Shown one piece after another: positions 22,568-31,857 of a stretch of 64,000 bases of DNA. The stretch spans positions 682,001 to 746,000 of the forward strand of contig CAVVJF010000011.1 in the NCBI GenBank assembly GCA_963748485.1, read 5' to 3'. The stretch is from DASRWT01 sp963748485 (GTDB lineage: Bacteria; Methylomirabilota; Methylomirabilia; Rokubacteriales; CSP1-6). Made by a program: the position numbers and the translations under genes. The notes beneath the pieces are model-generated. The model searched no databases, was not told the origin of the DNA, and worked only from the letters and a program-made list of their open reading frames with translations. Numbering within the stretch: the stretch's first letter is position 1; each line of letters begins with the position of its first letter.

Positions 22568-23818
22568 ATGAGCTACCTGGCCGAGGTCGACCCCGAGATC
22601 GCGAAGGCGATCCGCGGCGAGACCGAGCGCCAGGCGCGCAACCTCGAGCTGATCGCCTCCGAGAACTTCGTCTCCGAAGCGGTGCTGGAAGCGGTGGGCT
22701 CGGTGCTCACCAACAAGTACGCCGAGGGCTATCCCGGCAAGCGCTACTACGGCGGCTGCGAGATGGTGGACGTCGCCGAGGAGCTGGCCATCGCTCGCGG
22801 TAAGGAGCTCTTCGGCGCCGAGCACGCCAACGTGCAGCCGCACTCGGGCTCGCAGGCCAACATGGCCGTGTACCTGACCCTGCTCAAACCCGGCGACACC
22901 GTGCTCGGGCCCAATCTCGCCCACGGCGGGCATCTCACCGCAGGCAGCCCGATGAACTTCTCGGGCAAGCTCTACACCATCGTCCCGTACGGGGTGCGCA
23001 AGGACACCGAGCGCATCGACATGGATCAGGTGCGCGAACTCGCCCGCCAGCACCGGCCCAAACTCATCATCGCCGGCGGCTCCGCCTTTCCCCGCGCCAT
23101 CGAGTTCAAGCCCTTCCGCGAGATTGCCGACGAGGTGGGCGCGGCCTTCATGGCCGACATCGCCCATCCCGCGGGCCTGGTGGCGGCGGGCCTGCACCCG
23201 TCGCCGGTGCCCTACGCGGACTTCGTGACGACCACGACGCACAAGACGCTGCGGGGGCCGCGGGGCGGCATGGTGTTGTGCCGCGCCGCACACGCGAAGG
23301 ACCTCGATCGGGTGGTGCTGCCGGGCATCCAGGGTGGGCCCCTCATGCACGTGATCGCGGCCAAGGCGGTGGCCTTTCGCGAGGCGCAGACGCCGGCCTG
23401 GCGGGCGTATCAGGGGCAGATCGTGAAGAACGCCAAGGCCCTCGCCGAGGCCATGCTCGCGCGGGGCTTCCGGCTGGTCTCCGGCGGCACCGACACCCAT
23501 CTCCTCCTGGTCGACCTCACGCCGAGAGGCGTCACCGGGAAGGATGCGCAGGACGCGCTGGACCGCGCCTGGATCACCGTGAACAAGAACGGCATCCCCT
23601 TCGATACCAAGGGGCCCATGGTCACGAGCGGCATTCGCGTCGGCACCCCCGCCGTCACCACGCGAGGCATGAAGGAGGCCGAGATGACGCAGATCGCGGG
23701 CTTCATCGACCGCGTGCTGGGCAAGCTCGGCGACGCCGCCACCGAGGCGGCCGTGCGCGCAGACGTGCAGGAGCTCACGTCGCGGTTCCCCCTCTACCCG
23801 GAGCGGCTGCGCCCATGA
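22568..23818 (+). CDS. glyA: Serine hydroxymethyltransferase
   Basis: 416 residues from ATG 22568. The N-terminal ELIASENFVS and the PLP lysine in TTTTHKTLRGPRGG (about residue 226) are typical. It converts serine and tetrahydrofolate to glycine and methylene-THF; both products feed the purine operon here (purD uses glycine; purN and purH use formyl-THF). The stop overlaps nrdR (ATGA). Confidence 0.97.
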   Translation: MSYLAEVDPEIAKAIRGETERQARNLELIASENFVSEAVLEAVGSVLTNKYAEGYPGKRYYGGCEMVDVAEELAIARGKELFGAEHANVQPHSGSQANMAVYLTLLKPGDTVLGPNLAHGGHLTAGSPMNFSGKLYTIVPYGVRKDTERIDMDQVRELARQHRPKLIIAGGSAFPRAIEFKPFREIADEVGAAFMADIAHPAGLVAAGLHPSPVPYADFVTTTTHKTLRGPRGGMVLCRAAHAKDLDRVVLPGIQGGPLMHVIAAKAVAFREAQTPAWRAYQGQIVKNAKALAEAMLARGFRLVSGGTDTHLLLVDLTPRGVTGKDAQDALDRAWITVNKNGIPFDTKGPMVTSGIRVGTPAVTTRGMKEAEMTQIAGFIDRVLGKLGDAATEAAVRADVQELTSRFPLYPERLRP

Positions 23819-24315
23819 AGTGTCCCTTCTGCGGCCACAGCGAAGACCGGGTGGTGGATTCCCGCGTGGGGCGCGACGGCGAGTTCATCCGGCGCCGGCG
23901 GGAGTGCCTCAAGTGCCACCGCCGCTACACGACCTACGAGTACATCGAGGACGTGCTTCCACACGTCGTCAAGCGCGACGGCCGGCGCGAGCCCTTCGAT
24001 CGGCAGAAGCTGCGGGGCTCCATCCTGAAGTCCTGCGAAAAGCGCTCGGTGGGCGTGCAAGCCGTCGATGACGTTGTCGCCGAGATCGAGGCCAAGCTCC
24101 ACGAGCGTGCCGAGAAGGAGATCACCTCCAAGGAGCTCGGCGAGGTCGTGATGGAGCATCTCCAGAAGCTCGACCAGGTTGCCTATGTACGCTTCGCCTC
24201 CGTCTACCGGCAGTTCAAGGACATTTCCCAGTTCATGGACGAGGTGAAGGGCCTCATCAAGGAAGGCGAGAAGGGCAAGGGCCCCAAGCCCGTCAAGGTC
24301 GCCCCGCGGCGATAG
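23815..24315 (+). CDS. nrdR: Transcriptional repressor NrdR
   Basis: 166 residues. The zinc ribbon CPFCGH...CLKCHRR occupies residues 3-35, and the ATP-cone domain follows (about 49-139). NrdR represses ribonucleotide reductase genes when dATP is abundant. The last gene of this operon, it meets the minus-strand gene tail to tail with a 3-bp gap. Confidence 0.96.
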   Translation: MKCPFCGHSEDRVVDSRVGRDGEFIRRRRECLKCHRRYTTYEYIEDVLPHVVKRDGRREPFDRQKLRGSILKSCEKRSVGVQAVDDVVAEIEAKLHERAEKEITSKELGEVVMEHLQKLDQVAYVRFASVYRQFKDISQFMDEVKGLIKEGEKGKGPKPVKVAPRR

Positions 24316-24318
24316 GCG

Positions 24319-26066
24319 TCAAGGCAACCGGCCTCGGCCCACGAGCGCGCCGAGGGCGGCCCGGAGCCGCCGGTGGCGGTCGAGCTTCCTGAGGTATGCG
24401 AGCTCGCTCGGGCCGCCCTTGGCGTGGATCACGGCCATGAGCCGCGCCCGTTCGCGGCGAGGCCACTCCTCGAGGTTGGCCACTAGCGCTACCAGTGGCA
24501 TCAGACGCTCGAACCAGCGGCGCTCTGACGCCGTCCAGATCGACCAAGCCGAGCCAAGGGCGCGGGCCACCCGCTGCCGGTCGGCGCGTTGCGCCGCCCG
24601 CCGGTCGCCGTCGAATTCGTGTCCGATGCGGCGCGCGACCAGGGCAGCGAGTGCGCTCGCGGTCAGCCGCAGGTCGGGCGCGGGGCCCGGTAATCTCAAG
24701 ATTAGGTCGGTCCGGGCCAGCCGGCGGAGCACGGACGGCGGCGAGCGGTATCCCGGCTCGTGCGCGACCTTCGCCTGCTCTTCCTCGGCCAGACGCTGCG
24801 CAGCCGGGTCGAGCGGCCGGAAGCCGAGCCGGCGATAGAAGTAGAACGCGCCCGAGCGGAGCGCCTCCTCGTTCTCGTAGCCGATCTGGTAGCGGTCGAC
24901 GAGCACGGCGCGCATACGGAAGACTCGATAGTAGACGCGCAGGATCTGGCTTGCCACAAACGCCGACTCGCCCTGACGGAAGGATTCGAACACGTTGAGC
25001 GCCCATTCGAGCCTTCCCCCATGCCCCAGCCGGCACCATAGCTCATGGGGACACCGTTCTTCAGCAGCAGGAAGGCGTAATACGCCTGGACCGGCAGCCG
25101 GAACTCCGACGCGAGGCCGATCAGCGCCACCCTCAGCCCGCGGCCGGGGTCGGCCACGAGCACATCGTTGGGGTTGGGGTGCGAGAAGGCGTACAGCTCG
25201 CGGGCCCGGGTGGCCATGGACGCCCGGGCCATGTCGATCAGAGAACGGCTCAGCGCGCGGCCGGCCGGGCGCGGCGGGGGAAGCGGTCGAGTGATCTCAC
25301 GGGCGAAGTCGACGCCACCGCGCCGAAGACCGTCGCCGTACCCCGCCCCGTGCATGAAGCGCGGCCCGCCTGTCAGGATGGCGCGCGTGCGGGACGGCGC
25401 CACCCCGCGCAGGCGCCACTCGATCGGCAGCGCCAGACCTTCGAAGAGCGCGTCGCGGACGGCGAGCGGCCAGGGCGCACGCTCGAACAGCTCGAGGAGG
25501 GTGCGCAGGTCGCTCCGGCGGTGGCCTTTGGCCAGCGCCATCCACCGTCGCGGGTGGAGCCCGCCCTCGCTGAACGCCTCGCTCTCCTGGTGGGTGACGA
25601 GGAGTGGAAGCAGCTCCTCGAGCCGCTCGGTGTCGCCGAAGCGTCGCCACGCGATCTCGACGTCGGCCGAAAAGCGCGACGCGAGCCAGCGCGCCATCGG
25701 AAAGCCGAACGGGTAGTCGAGCGTGGTGCCCGCGATCCCGGAGTCGTCGAGCCGCGCCCTGGCCGAGGCTCCGAGCCGCGCCACGCGCGCGGGGAAGGCC
25801 GTCAGCGCGCGCTCTACCCGCTCCTGGACCTGGGGGCCGTCTGGGTACGCTCGCAGGAAGCAGAGCGCCTCGTGGAGCTTTGCGAGAGTGGCCGGCGACC
25901 TGATCGGTAGGCCCTCTAGCTGGTCCAGCAAGTCGAGCTTCTCGGTGCTGTCCTCGGCGGCGAACCGCGCGACGATGGCCGTCAGCCGATCGACGAGGGC
26001 CCGAGTTCCCGTCACGCCGAGCCGATGTGCGCGGGGAGGAACCCGGCGTCGGTCATACGAGGGCAT
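24319..26066 (-). pseudogene. Unknown conserved protein, interrupted by one frameshift
   Basis: Two overlapping minus-strand frames read as one protein of about 580 residues. The N-terminal part runs from 26066 to about 25015. The C-terminal part continues as RLEWALNVFESFRQ to the stop at 24319. The switch falls at a run of five C (25016-25020), a typical indel site. The first half is helical and Arg-rich. The middle has QAYYAFLLLKNGVPMSYG. The second half contains EEALRSGAFYFYRRLGFRP, which looks like an acetyltransferase-type FYRRLGF motif. I do not recognise the family. Whether the frame break is real cannot be told from the sequence. Confidence 0.65.
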
Positions 26067-26132
26067 TTAAGCACAAGCACGACCGGGGAGGGCAGCGCGT
26101 ACGCTCGAGGGCGGGTCGCCGCCGAAATGGTT

Positions 26133-26163
26133 CGGCCCTGTCGGGATGGGGCCGACAGGGCCG
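26133..26163 (-). terminator. Strong 12-bp GC hairpin downstream of the lysine micro-ORF
   Basis: CGGCCCTGTCGG and its perfect complement (26152-26163) enclose a 7-nt loop. It begins 20 bp after the stop of the minus-strand micro-ORF, where a terminator would be expected. The U-run is weak. The gene-poor stretch 26067-26375 also contains the micro-ORF, its promoter and another hairpin; I see nothing else in it. Confidence 0.5.
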
Positions 26164-26183
26164 AGCGCCGTTACGCAGGCGCC

Positions 26184-26222
26184 TTACTTCTTCTTCTTCT
26201 TCGTGGCCTTCTTCTTCGCCAT
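26184..26222 (-). CDS. 12-residue lysine-rich micro-ORF
   Basis: ATG 26222 to TAA 26184 encodes MAKKKATKKKKK. Eight of twelve residues are lysine, all AAG codons. A GGAGG-type ribosome-binding site lies 8-14 bp upstream, a good promoter about 50 bp upstream and a strong hairpin 20 bp downstream. This complete gene architecture around so short a frame is unusual. It could encode a tiny polycation, act as a ribosome-stalling leader, or be part of a small RNA. Confidence 0.5.
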   Translation of the reverse strand: MAKKKATKKKKK

Positions 26223-26273
26223 CGTGTCACCCCCCTCCCGATCCGCGCGCGTCGCGGAGTTAGAACAATTCGG

Positions 26274-26302
26274 ACTCTAAGGGCGTGAAAAAATGGTGTC
26301 AA
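26274..26302 (-). promoter_or_regulatory. Probable promoter of the lysine micro-ORF
   Basis: On the minus strand, TTGACA (26302-26297), a 17-bp spacer and TAGAGT (26279-26274). The -35 is perfect and the -10 matches four of six bases. The spacer includes a T-run. The predicted transcript starts near 26267 and gives a 45-nt leader before ATG 26222. Confidence 0.55.
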
Positions 26303-26318
26303 GGAGAAAATACAGCAT

Positions 26319-26338
26319 GAGGGGGTGGGAACCCCCTC
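26319..26338 (-). terminator. Probable terminator of the pyrE-like gene
   Basis: GAGGGGGT and ACCCCCTC form a perfect 8-bp stem with a GGGA loop, 37 bp after the pyrE-like stop. In the minus direction a T-rich stretch (ATTTTCTCC) follows 8 bp later. Confidence 0.5.
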
Positions 26339-26375
26339 GGGGGCCTACCGGTAGGGGCTATTCCGGCTCGCGCGG

Positions 26376-27050
26376 TTACTCTTGGACGTGCGACGGCTTG
26401 CGCTCGTCACGGCGCTTCACGAACTCGCGATTGAGCGCCATGCCCTTCTTGCACAGCGGGCAGTTCTCGGGCGGGTACGTCGGGAAGTCGCGGCTCACGA
26501 GGCTGAAGATGGGCTTGCCGTCCACCTCCGCGCGCTTGGTGCGCCGCCACAGCGCGCCGATGCCCACGATGTGGCCGCCCAGGCTCTCGACCAGCTCGGT
26601 GAGCAGGCGGACCGTCGCGCCGGAGGAGACGAGGTCCTCCACCACGAGGACCTTGGTGCCCTGGCGGATGATCCGGTGGAATTCCACCGGGAGGGTCACG
26701 CGGCGCTTGCCCCCGCTCACCCCTTTGGTGCCGTACATCACGGTGGGGCGCGAGGGATGCGCCCGCGCCACGCAGTGGGAAAGGATGAGGGCACCGGGGC
26801 CGGTGGACACCACCACGTCGATGGGCCACTGCGCGTAGTGCTTGGCGATCACGGCGCCGAGGCCCTCGGTGAAGGAGGGCTCGGTGGTGACCAAGGTCTT
26901 CTCGATGTACTCCGTGGTGTGCTGGCCGGAAGGAAGGAGGATGTGATCGTTGGCGTGATACGCGCCCGTGCGCTTGAGGATCTCGAGATGTATCTTCTCG
27001 CGCACCTCGGCATCCATGGTCTCGGAATCTCGGCGCGCCGGCGGGGGCAT
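26376..27050 (-). CDS. pyrE: Orotate phosphoribosyltransferase-like protein
   Basis: 224 residues from ATG 27050, chosen because GGAGGAG precedes it by about 6 bp; ATG 27016 is an alternative. The PRPP-binding loop is VLVVEDLVSSGATV (about residues 135-148), the hallmark of type I PRTases. The early segment RTGAYHANDHILLPSG matches bacterial PyrE, which makes OMP from orotate. The C-terminal tail contains ENCPLCKKG, a CxxC pair absent from E. coli PyrE that could bind metal. Another purine or pyrimidine PRTase is possible. Confidence 0.8.
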   Translation of the reverse strand: MPPPARRDSETMDAEVREKIHLEILKRTGAYHANDHILLPSGQHTTEYIEKTLVTTEPSFTEGLGAVIAKHYAQWPIDVVVSTGPGALILSHCVARAHPSRPTVMYGTKGVSGGKRRVTLPVEFHRIIRQGTKVLVVEDLVSSGATVRLLTELVESLGGHIVGIGALWRRTKRAEVDGKPIFSLVSRDFPTYPPENCPLCKKGMALNREFVKRRDERKPSHVQE

Positions 27051-27142
27051 TCGGGGCTCCTCCTTCGTGGGGTAGCGGCCAGAATGGCCGTCACGGCGTT
27101 GCCTTGTCAACCCCAAAGATCCACGAGTAAACTGGCCCGGCC

Positions 27143-27832
27143 ATGAGGATTCTCGCCATCGAGTCCGCCACCCTCGCCGGCGGCGCGGCATTGCTCGACG
27201 GCGAGCGGCTGGTGGGCGAGATCGACGCTGTCGATCGCGCTCACCCACTCGGAGCGCATGATGGCGGTGGTGGATCGGCTGCTCGTGGACTGCGGCTGGA
27301 GCCCGAAGGATCTGGAGGGGCTGGCCGTCTCGATCGGCCCGGGCTCGTTCACTGGGCTCCGCGTCGGCGTCGCCACCGTCAAGGGTCTCGCCCTGGCCCT
27401 GGATCTGCCCGTCGCGCCCGTCCCCACGCTCGACGCCCTCGCCGCCACGCTTCCCTTCGCCGCCGCGCCCGTGTGCCCGCTGCTCGACGCGCGCAAGGGC
27501 GAGGTGTATTGCTCGCTCTACCGCTGGCAGGGGAGCGGCGATGACGCGCGAGTGGGAGTATCTGGCGCTCTCGCCGGAGGCCGCGGTCGGCGCGCCTGCG
27601 CGGCCCCGTCATCGTGCTGGGCGATGGCGTACAGGCGTGCCGGCCCCACCTCGCGCGGCTGGGCGACGCGGTGATGGAAGCGCCGCCGGCGCGGCGCCAG
27701 CCCGCGCCCGGCGTGGTGGCCCACCTCGGCCACGCGCTCCTGGTCGCCGGGAAGGGGATGGACGCGGAGGCGCTCGTTCCCCTGTATCTCCGGCCGTCCG
27801 AGGCCGAGCTCAAGGCCAGGCGCAGCGCATGA
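27143..27832 (+). pseudogene. tsaB: TsaB (t6A synthesis), three apparent frameshifts
   Basis: The start MRILAIESATLAGGAALLDG and the middle ALTHSERMMAVVDRLL...SIGPGSFTGLRVG are clearly TsaB, a catalytically inactive ASKHA paralogue needed with TsaD and TsaE for tRNA t6A37. To read through, the frame must change near 27223, 27538 and 27596; each change fits one extra base. The last frame ends at 27832, overlapping rimI (ATGA) as an intact gene would. TsaB is normally essential, so sequence error is more likely than three real lesions. Corrected length is about 229 residues. Confidence 0.8.
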
Positions 27833-28305
27833 TCCCGGCGCTGACGCTGACCCCGATGACGCTCGAGGATCTCGACGAGGTGCTCGAGATCGAGCGCCTC
27901 TCCTTCAAGACCCCGTGGTCGCGCGCCGCGTTCCGCTACGAGATTGCCCAGAATCGGGTGGCTCGCTGCGTGGTGGTGCGCGCGGCGGGCCAGCTCGCCG
28001 GCTATCTCTGCCTCTGGGAAATCGGCCACGAGATCCACATCACCAACCTGGCCGTCCACCCGCATCGCCGGGGCCAGGGGCTCGCCCGCGCGCTGCTTCA
28101 GGCCATGCTGGAGGACGGGCGCGGCCGCGGCGTCACCCTGGCCTTCCTCGAGGTGCGCCCCAGCAACGCGGAGGCCCTCGGACTCTACGAGAGCCTCGGC
28201 TTTTCGGTTATCGGACGGCGCAAGGGCTACTACTTCGACACGGGCGAGGACGCCCTCGTCATGGAGACGCGCCTCGTCGGGGCCCGCCCGGCCGAGGCGG
28301 GGTGA
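27829..28305 (+). CDS. rimI: Ribosomal protein alanine N-acetyltransferase RimI-like
   Basis: 158 residues. GNAT fold with the acetyl-CoA loop VHPHRRGQGLARALL (about residues 80-94), preceded by ITNLAV, and the C-terminal NAEALGLYESLGF. tsaB-rimI is a very common pair. RimI acetylates the N-terminus of S18 in E. coli; other targets are possible. A small GC hairpin (28325-28340) follows. Confidence 0.88.
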   Translation: MIPALTLTPMTLEDLDEVLEIERLSFKTPWSRAAFRYEIAQNRVARCVVVRAAGQLAGYLCLWEIGHEIHITNLAVHPHRRGQGLARALLQAMLEDGRGRGVTLAFLEVRPSNAEALGLYESLGFSVIGRRKGYYFDTGEDALVMETRLVGARPAEAG

Positions 28306-28367
28306 TCGAGCCCGAACCCCGGGGGCCGGGAACTCCCGGCTTCCGTTGCCAGTTACGGGAGAAATTC

Positions 28368-29249
28368 ATGGGGTATGTTCTGCTCATGCTCGTGGTCGGC
28401 CTCATCTTCGTGCCGGCGTCGCCGGCCGAGGCGCAGGCCCCCAGTGCCGCCGATCTGGCGCGGGGCAAGTACATCTTCGGGGCCACCGGGGGCTGCGGCT
28501 GCCATACCCAGCCCAAGCAGCCGGTCAACAGTGGGGGGCGCAAGTACGACGGCCCCTTCGGCACCGTGTACTCGACCAACATCACCCCGGATCCCAAGAC
28601 CGGCATTGGGACCTGGACCGACGCCCAGATCATCACGGCGATCCGCCTGGGCCGCCGGCCCAATGGCGAGCGGCTCCTTCCGGTGCATCCCTTCACCGTC
28701 TTCAACGGCATGGCCGAGGGCGATCTCAAGGCCGTGACCGCTTACCTTCGCAGCCTCCCGCCCGTCAACCGGGCGAACCAGCCCAAGAAGATCACCGTCC
28801 CCATGTTCGAGTCCGTGTTCCTCCCCGCCTGGCTGGCCGCCTTCGCGCCCAAGGAGACGCCGCCGCCCTCGGCGCCCGCGACGGGTATGCCGCGCGGGGA
28901 GTACCTCGTCCGCGCAGTGGGCCACTGCGGCGAGTGCCATACTCCGCGCACGATGACGATGGCCACCGACAACTCGCGCTTCCTCGCCGGCAACCCGAAG
29001 GGCCCCGAGGATGCCGAGGTGCCGAACATCACGCCGGACAAGACGACCGGCCTCACCTGGACGGTGGATCAGATCGCGGACTATCTCGGCACCGGGAACA
29101 AGCCAGACGGCGACGTCGCGGGCGGGCTGATGGCGGAGGTGATCCAGGGGACCACCGCCGGCTACAAGGACCTCACGCGGGCGGATCTTCTCGCCATCGC
29201 CCACTATCTCAAGTCGATACCGCCGATACCGCACAAGGTCGGGAAGTGA
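28368..29249 (+). CDS. Secreted di-heme cytochrome c with an atypical first heme motif
   Basis: 293 residues. A signal peptide (about residues 1-23, ending PAEAQA) sends it to the periplasm. Two cytochrome c domains follow. The first has GGCGCHT, giving C-x-C-H with a single residue between the cysteines instead of CxxCH. The second has the normal CGECH (about residue 190). Domain similarity is to the cytochrome subunits of alcohol/gluconate-type dehydrogenases (NITPDPKTGIG...W and NITPDKTTGL...W repeats). It probably passes electrons in the periplasm together with the next two genes. Confidence 0.85.
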   Translation: MGYVLLMLVVGLIFVPASPAEAQAPSAADLARGKYIFGATGGCGCHTQPKQPVNSGGRKYDGPFGTVYSTNITPDPKTGIGTWTDAQIITAIRLGRRPNGERLLPVHPFTVFNGMAEGDLKAVTAYLRSLPPVNRANQPKKITVPMFESVFLPAWLAAFAPKETPPPSAPATGMPRGEYLVRAVGHCGECHTPRTMTMATDNSRFLAGNPKGPEDAEVPNITPDKTTGLTWTVDQIADYLGTGNKPDGDVAGGLMAEVIQGTTAGYKDLTRADLLAIAHYLKSIPPIPHKVGK

Positions 29250-29285
29250 CGGCGGGATGCAGTGCCCTTTAGCCACGGAGGCGAC

Positions 29286-29765
29286 ATGAAGCGACGGGCA
29301 TTCACGGCAGTCTTCGTCATAGGCGGCCTGGCGTTCGGACTGCTCGCGAGCTGCGCGAGCAGCGACAAGATGAAAGTGGGCTCCGGCGACATCGTCGCCG
29401 ATCGGCAGCGCATCATGAAGCTCAACGGCGCCTCGTGGGCGGACGTGCAGGCCAAGATCAAGGCCGGGCAGTTCGAGGCGGTGGCAGTGAACGCCGAGAC
29501 GATGGCGCTCAACGCCGAGCACATCCCCATGCTCTTCCCCAAGGGCTCGCTCACCGACAAGTCCAAGGCCAAGCCCGAGATCTGGGACAAGTGGACAGAG
29601 TTCGAGGCGGCGGCCAAGAAGATGCAGGTCGAGTCCGAGAAGCTGCGTGACGCCGCCCGCGCCAAGAACCAGGCGCAGGTGGAGGCCATCTCCAAGGATT
29701 TCGGCCGCAACGCCTGCGGCACCTGCCACCAGCCGTTCCGCGTCCCGCCGCCCCGCCAGGGCTAG
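29286..29765 (+). CDS. Cytochrome c' (class II) lipoprotein
   Basis: 159 residues from ATG 29286 with GGAGG upstream. The lipobox LLASC at about residues 20-24 predicts a membrane-anchored lipoprotein. The heme motif CGTCH is near the C-terminus (residues about 147-151), as in four-helix-bundle cytochromes c'. These high-spin hemes bind NO or carry electrons. It lies between a di-heme cytochrome and an Fe-S oxidoreductase. Confidence 0.85.
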   Translation: MKRRAFTAVFVIGGLAFGLLASCASSDKMKVGSGDIVADRQRIMKLNGASWADVQAKIKAGQFEAVAVNAETMALNAEHIPMLFPKGSLTDKSKAKPEIWDKWTEFEAAAKKMQVESEKLRDAARAKNQAQVEAISKDFGRNACGTCHQPFRVPPPRQG

Positions 29766-29781
29766 CGGCGCCCCGCCCGAC

Positions 29782-29820
29782 GGCGGGAGGGCGTTTCCAC
29801 ACCGGAAGCGCCTTCCCGCC
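29782..29820 (+). terminator. Long hairpin after the cytochrome c' gene
   Basis: Arms 29782-29798 and 29804-29820 pair over 17 positions with only two G-U wobbles and a 5-nt ACACC loop. It begins 16 bp after the stop. No T-run follows, but the stem is strong enough to stop RNA polymerase or protect the 3' end. TTGACA at 29821-29826, directly after it, may belong to a promoter of the next gene. Confidence 0.6.
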
Positions 29821-29858
29821 TTGACAAGCTCGCAACCCCACCGGATGCTGTTCGGGTC

Positions 29859-31852
29859 ATGAACCCTCTCTACGGCGATCTTCCCTTCCGCGACACGTTC
29901 TGGAACGTTCCGTACTGGGCGCAGCTTGCGCTGTACGCGGGGGCAACGGTCGCGATGGCCGTCTTCTTCTGGGGCTCGCCCAGCGCGTGCGCCTCTGGGC
30001 GGGCGGCCGGCCCGAGATGCGGTGGGACCACCTGCCCACGCGCGTGGGACGGGTCATCACGTTCGGACTGCTCCAGGTGCGCGTGCTCTCTCAGGCCTAT
30101 CCCGGCGTCATGCACGCCACCGTCTTCTGGGGCTTCCTGGCGCTCTTCATGGGCACGGTGCTGGCCACGATCGACTACGACATTACCCTCCCCCTGCTGG
30201 GCGTGAAGATCCTCAAGGGGCCGTTCTACCTCTTCTACGAGGTGGTGCTGGATCTCTTCGGGCTCTTCTTCGTTCTCGGGCTGGGCATGGCCTGCTACCG
30301 CCGCTTCATCAAGCGGTCGAAGCGTGTGGATCCCGATCCCAAGTTCGCTTATGCCCTCCTCATCCTGTTCGTGATCAACGTGACGGGCTTCGTGATGGAG
30401 GGCGCCCGGCTGGCGGTGGTGAAGCCCTGGTGGGCGCCGTGGTCGCCGGTGGGCTACGCGGTGGGGCAGGGCTTCCTCGGCGTCGGGCTGGGAGAAGGGG
30501 TCCTGCGCGGGCTCTACCTCGGCACGTGGCTGTTCCACGCCGCGGTGGTCTTTGTGTTCATCGCCCTGATCCCGCGCTCGTACTTCATGCACTTCATCAC
30601 GACCCCGCTCAACATCTTCTTCTCCAAGCTCGGGTCCCGCGGGGCCATCGCCAAGATCGAGAACATCGAGGAGGCGGAATCCCTGGGGATCTCGAAGTTC
30701 GAGGAGTTCTCCTGGAAGCGCCGGCTCGACTTCGACGCCTGCGTGGAGTGCGGCCGCTGCCAGGACGCGTGCCCGGCGTATCTGTCGGGCAGCGCCCTCA
30801 ACCCGAAGGCCGTCATCATCAAGCTCAAGCGCTACATGCTGGATGGCGACACCCGCCCCATTCACGGCGAGGTGATCGCCGCCGCCGAGCTGTGGGCGTG
30901 CACCACCTGCATGGCCTGCGTCGAGGAGTGCCCCGCCCACATCGACATCGTCGACACCATCATCGACCTGCGCCGCTACCTCACCCTGTCGGAAGGCACG
31001 CTGCCGTCCACCGCGCCCATGAGCCTGCAGAACATCGAGCGCGCGGGGAATCCGTGGGGGCTCGCTCCCGGCGATCGCCTCGCCTGGGCGGAGGGGCTCG
31101 ACGTGCCCGTGCTCGAGGCGGGCAAGCCGGTGGAATACCTCTACTGGGTGGGCTGCTCGGCTTCCTACGACCGGCGGAACCAGGCCATCGCGCGCTCGGT
31201 GGTGAAGATCCTCAAGAAGGCCGGCGTGTCCTTCGGCGTGATGACGGAGGAGCGCTGCCACGGGGAAGTCGCCCGACGGCTCGGTAACGAGTATCTCTAC
31301 CAGATGCTGGCCGACGAGAATGTCGGCAACATCAAGCAGTACGCCTTCGAGAAGGTCATCACGCATTGTCCCCATTGCTTCAACACGATTCGGAATGAGT
31401 ATCCCCAGTTTGGGGGCGACTTCGCGGTGCTGCACCACTCGGTGGTGATCCGGGAGCTGCTGCGCGAAGGCCGCGTCCAGCCCGTGAAGCCGCTCGACAA
31501 GACAGTGGCCTTCCACGACTCGTGCTATCTCGGGCGCTACAACGACATCTTCGACGCGCCCCGCGAGACGGCCATCTACGTGCCCGGCCTCAAGCTGGTG
31601 GAGATGCCGCGCCGCCGCGAGCGGGGGCTCTGCTGCGGCGGTGGCGGCGGGCAGATGTGGATGGAGACGCCCGCCCAGAAGCGCGTCAACGTGATCCGGG
31701 TCGAGGAGGCGCTGACGGTGCAGCCGGACATCGTCGCGAGCGCCTGCCCCTTCTGCCTCGCCATGGTGGACCTGGGTCGCAAGGTCGTGGGCGCGGAGGA
31801 GCGGCTCCAGGTGAAGGACATCGCGGAGCTGGTCGCGGAGAGCCTCGAGTAG
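29859..31852 (+). pseudogene. EtfD-like membrane Fe-S oxidoreductase, one frameshift near the N-terminus
   Basis: Residues 1-38 (start MNPLYGDLPFRDTFWNVPYW) are in one frame and the rest in another. The switch falls at a GGGG run (29971-29974); one extra G would restore TGG-GGG-CTC-GCC. A NarI-like membrane domain with about five helices comes first. Two 4Fe-4S motifs follow, CVECGRCQDACP and CTTCMACVEECP. Two CCG domains then include ERCHGE, HCPHC and GLCCGGGGG, which bind a further cluster. The layout matches EtfD/heterodisulfide-reductase-like proteins that move electrons from ETF to quinone during fatty-acid oxidation, fitting the many acyl-CoA genes here. Corrected length is about 664 residues. 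Confidence 0.8.
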
Positions 31853-31857
31853 TCGCG

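Noticed and set aside
24975..25000. tRNA-like T-loop string (gattcgaac)
   Set aside because: It lies within the minus-strand protein frame and no acceptor or anticodon stem pairs with it.
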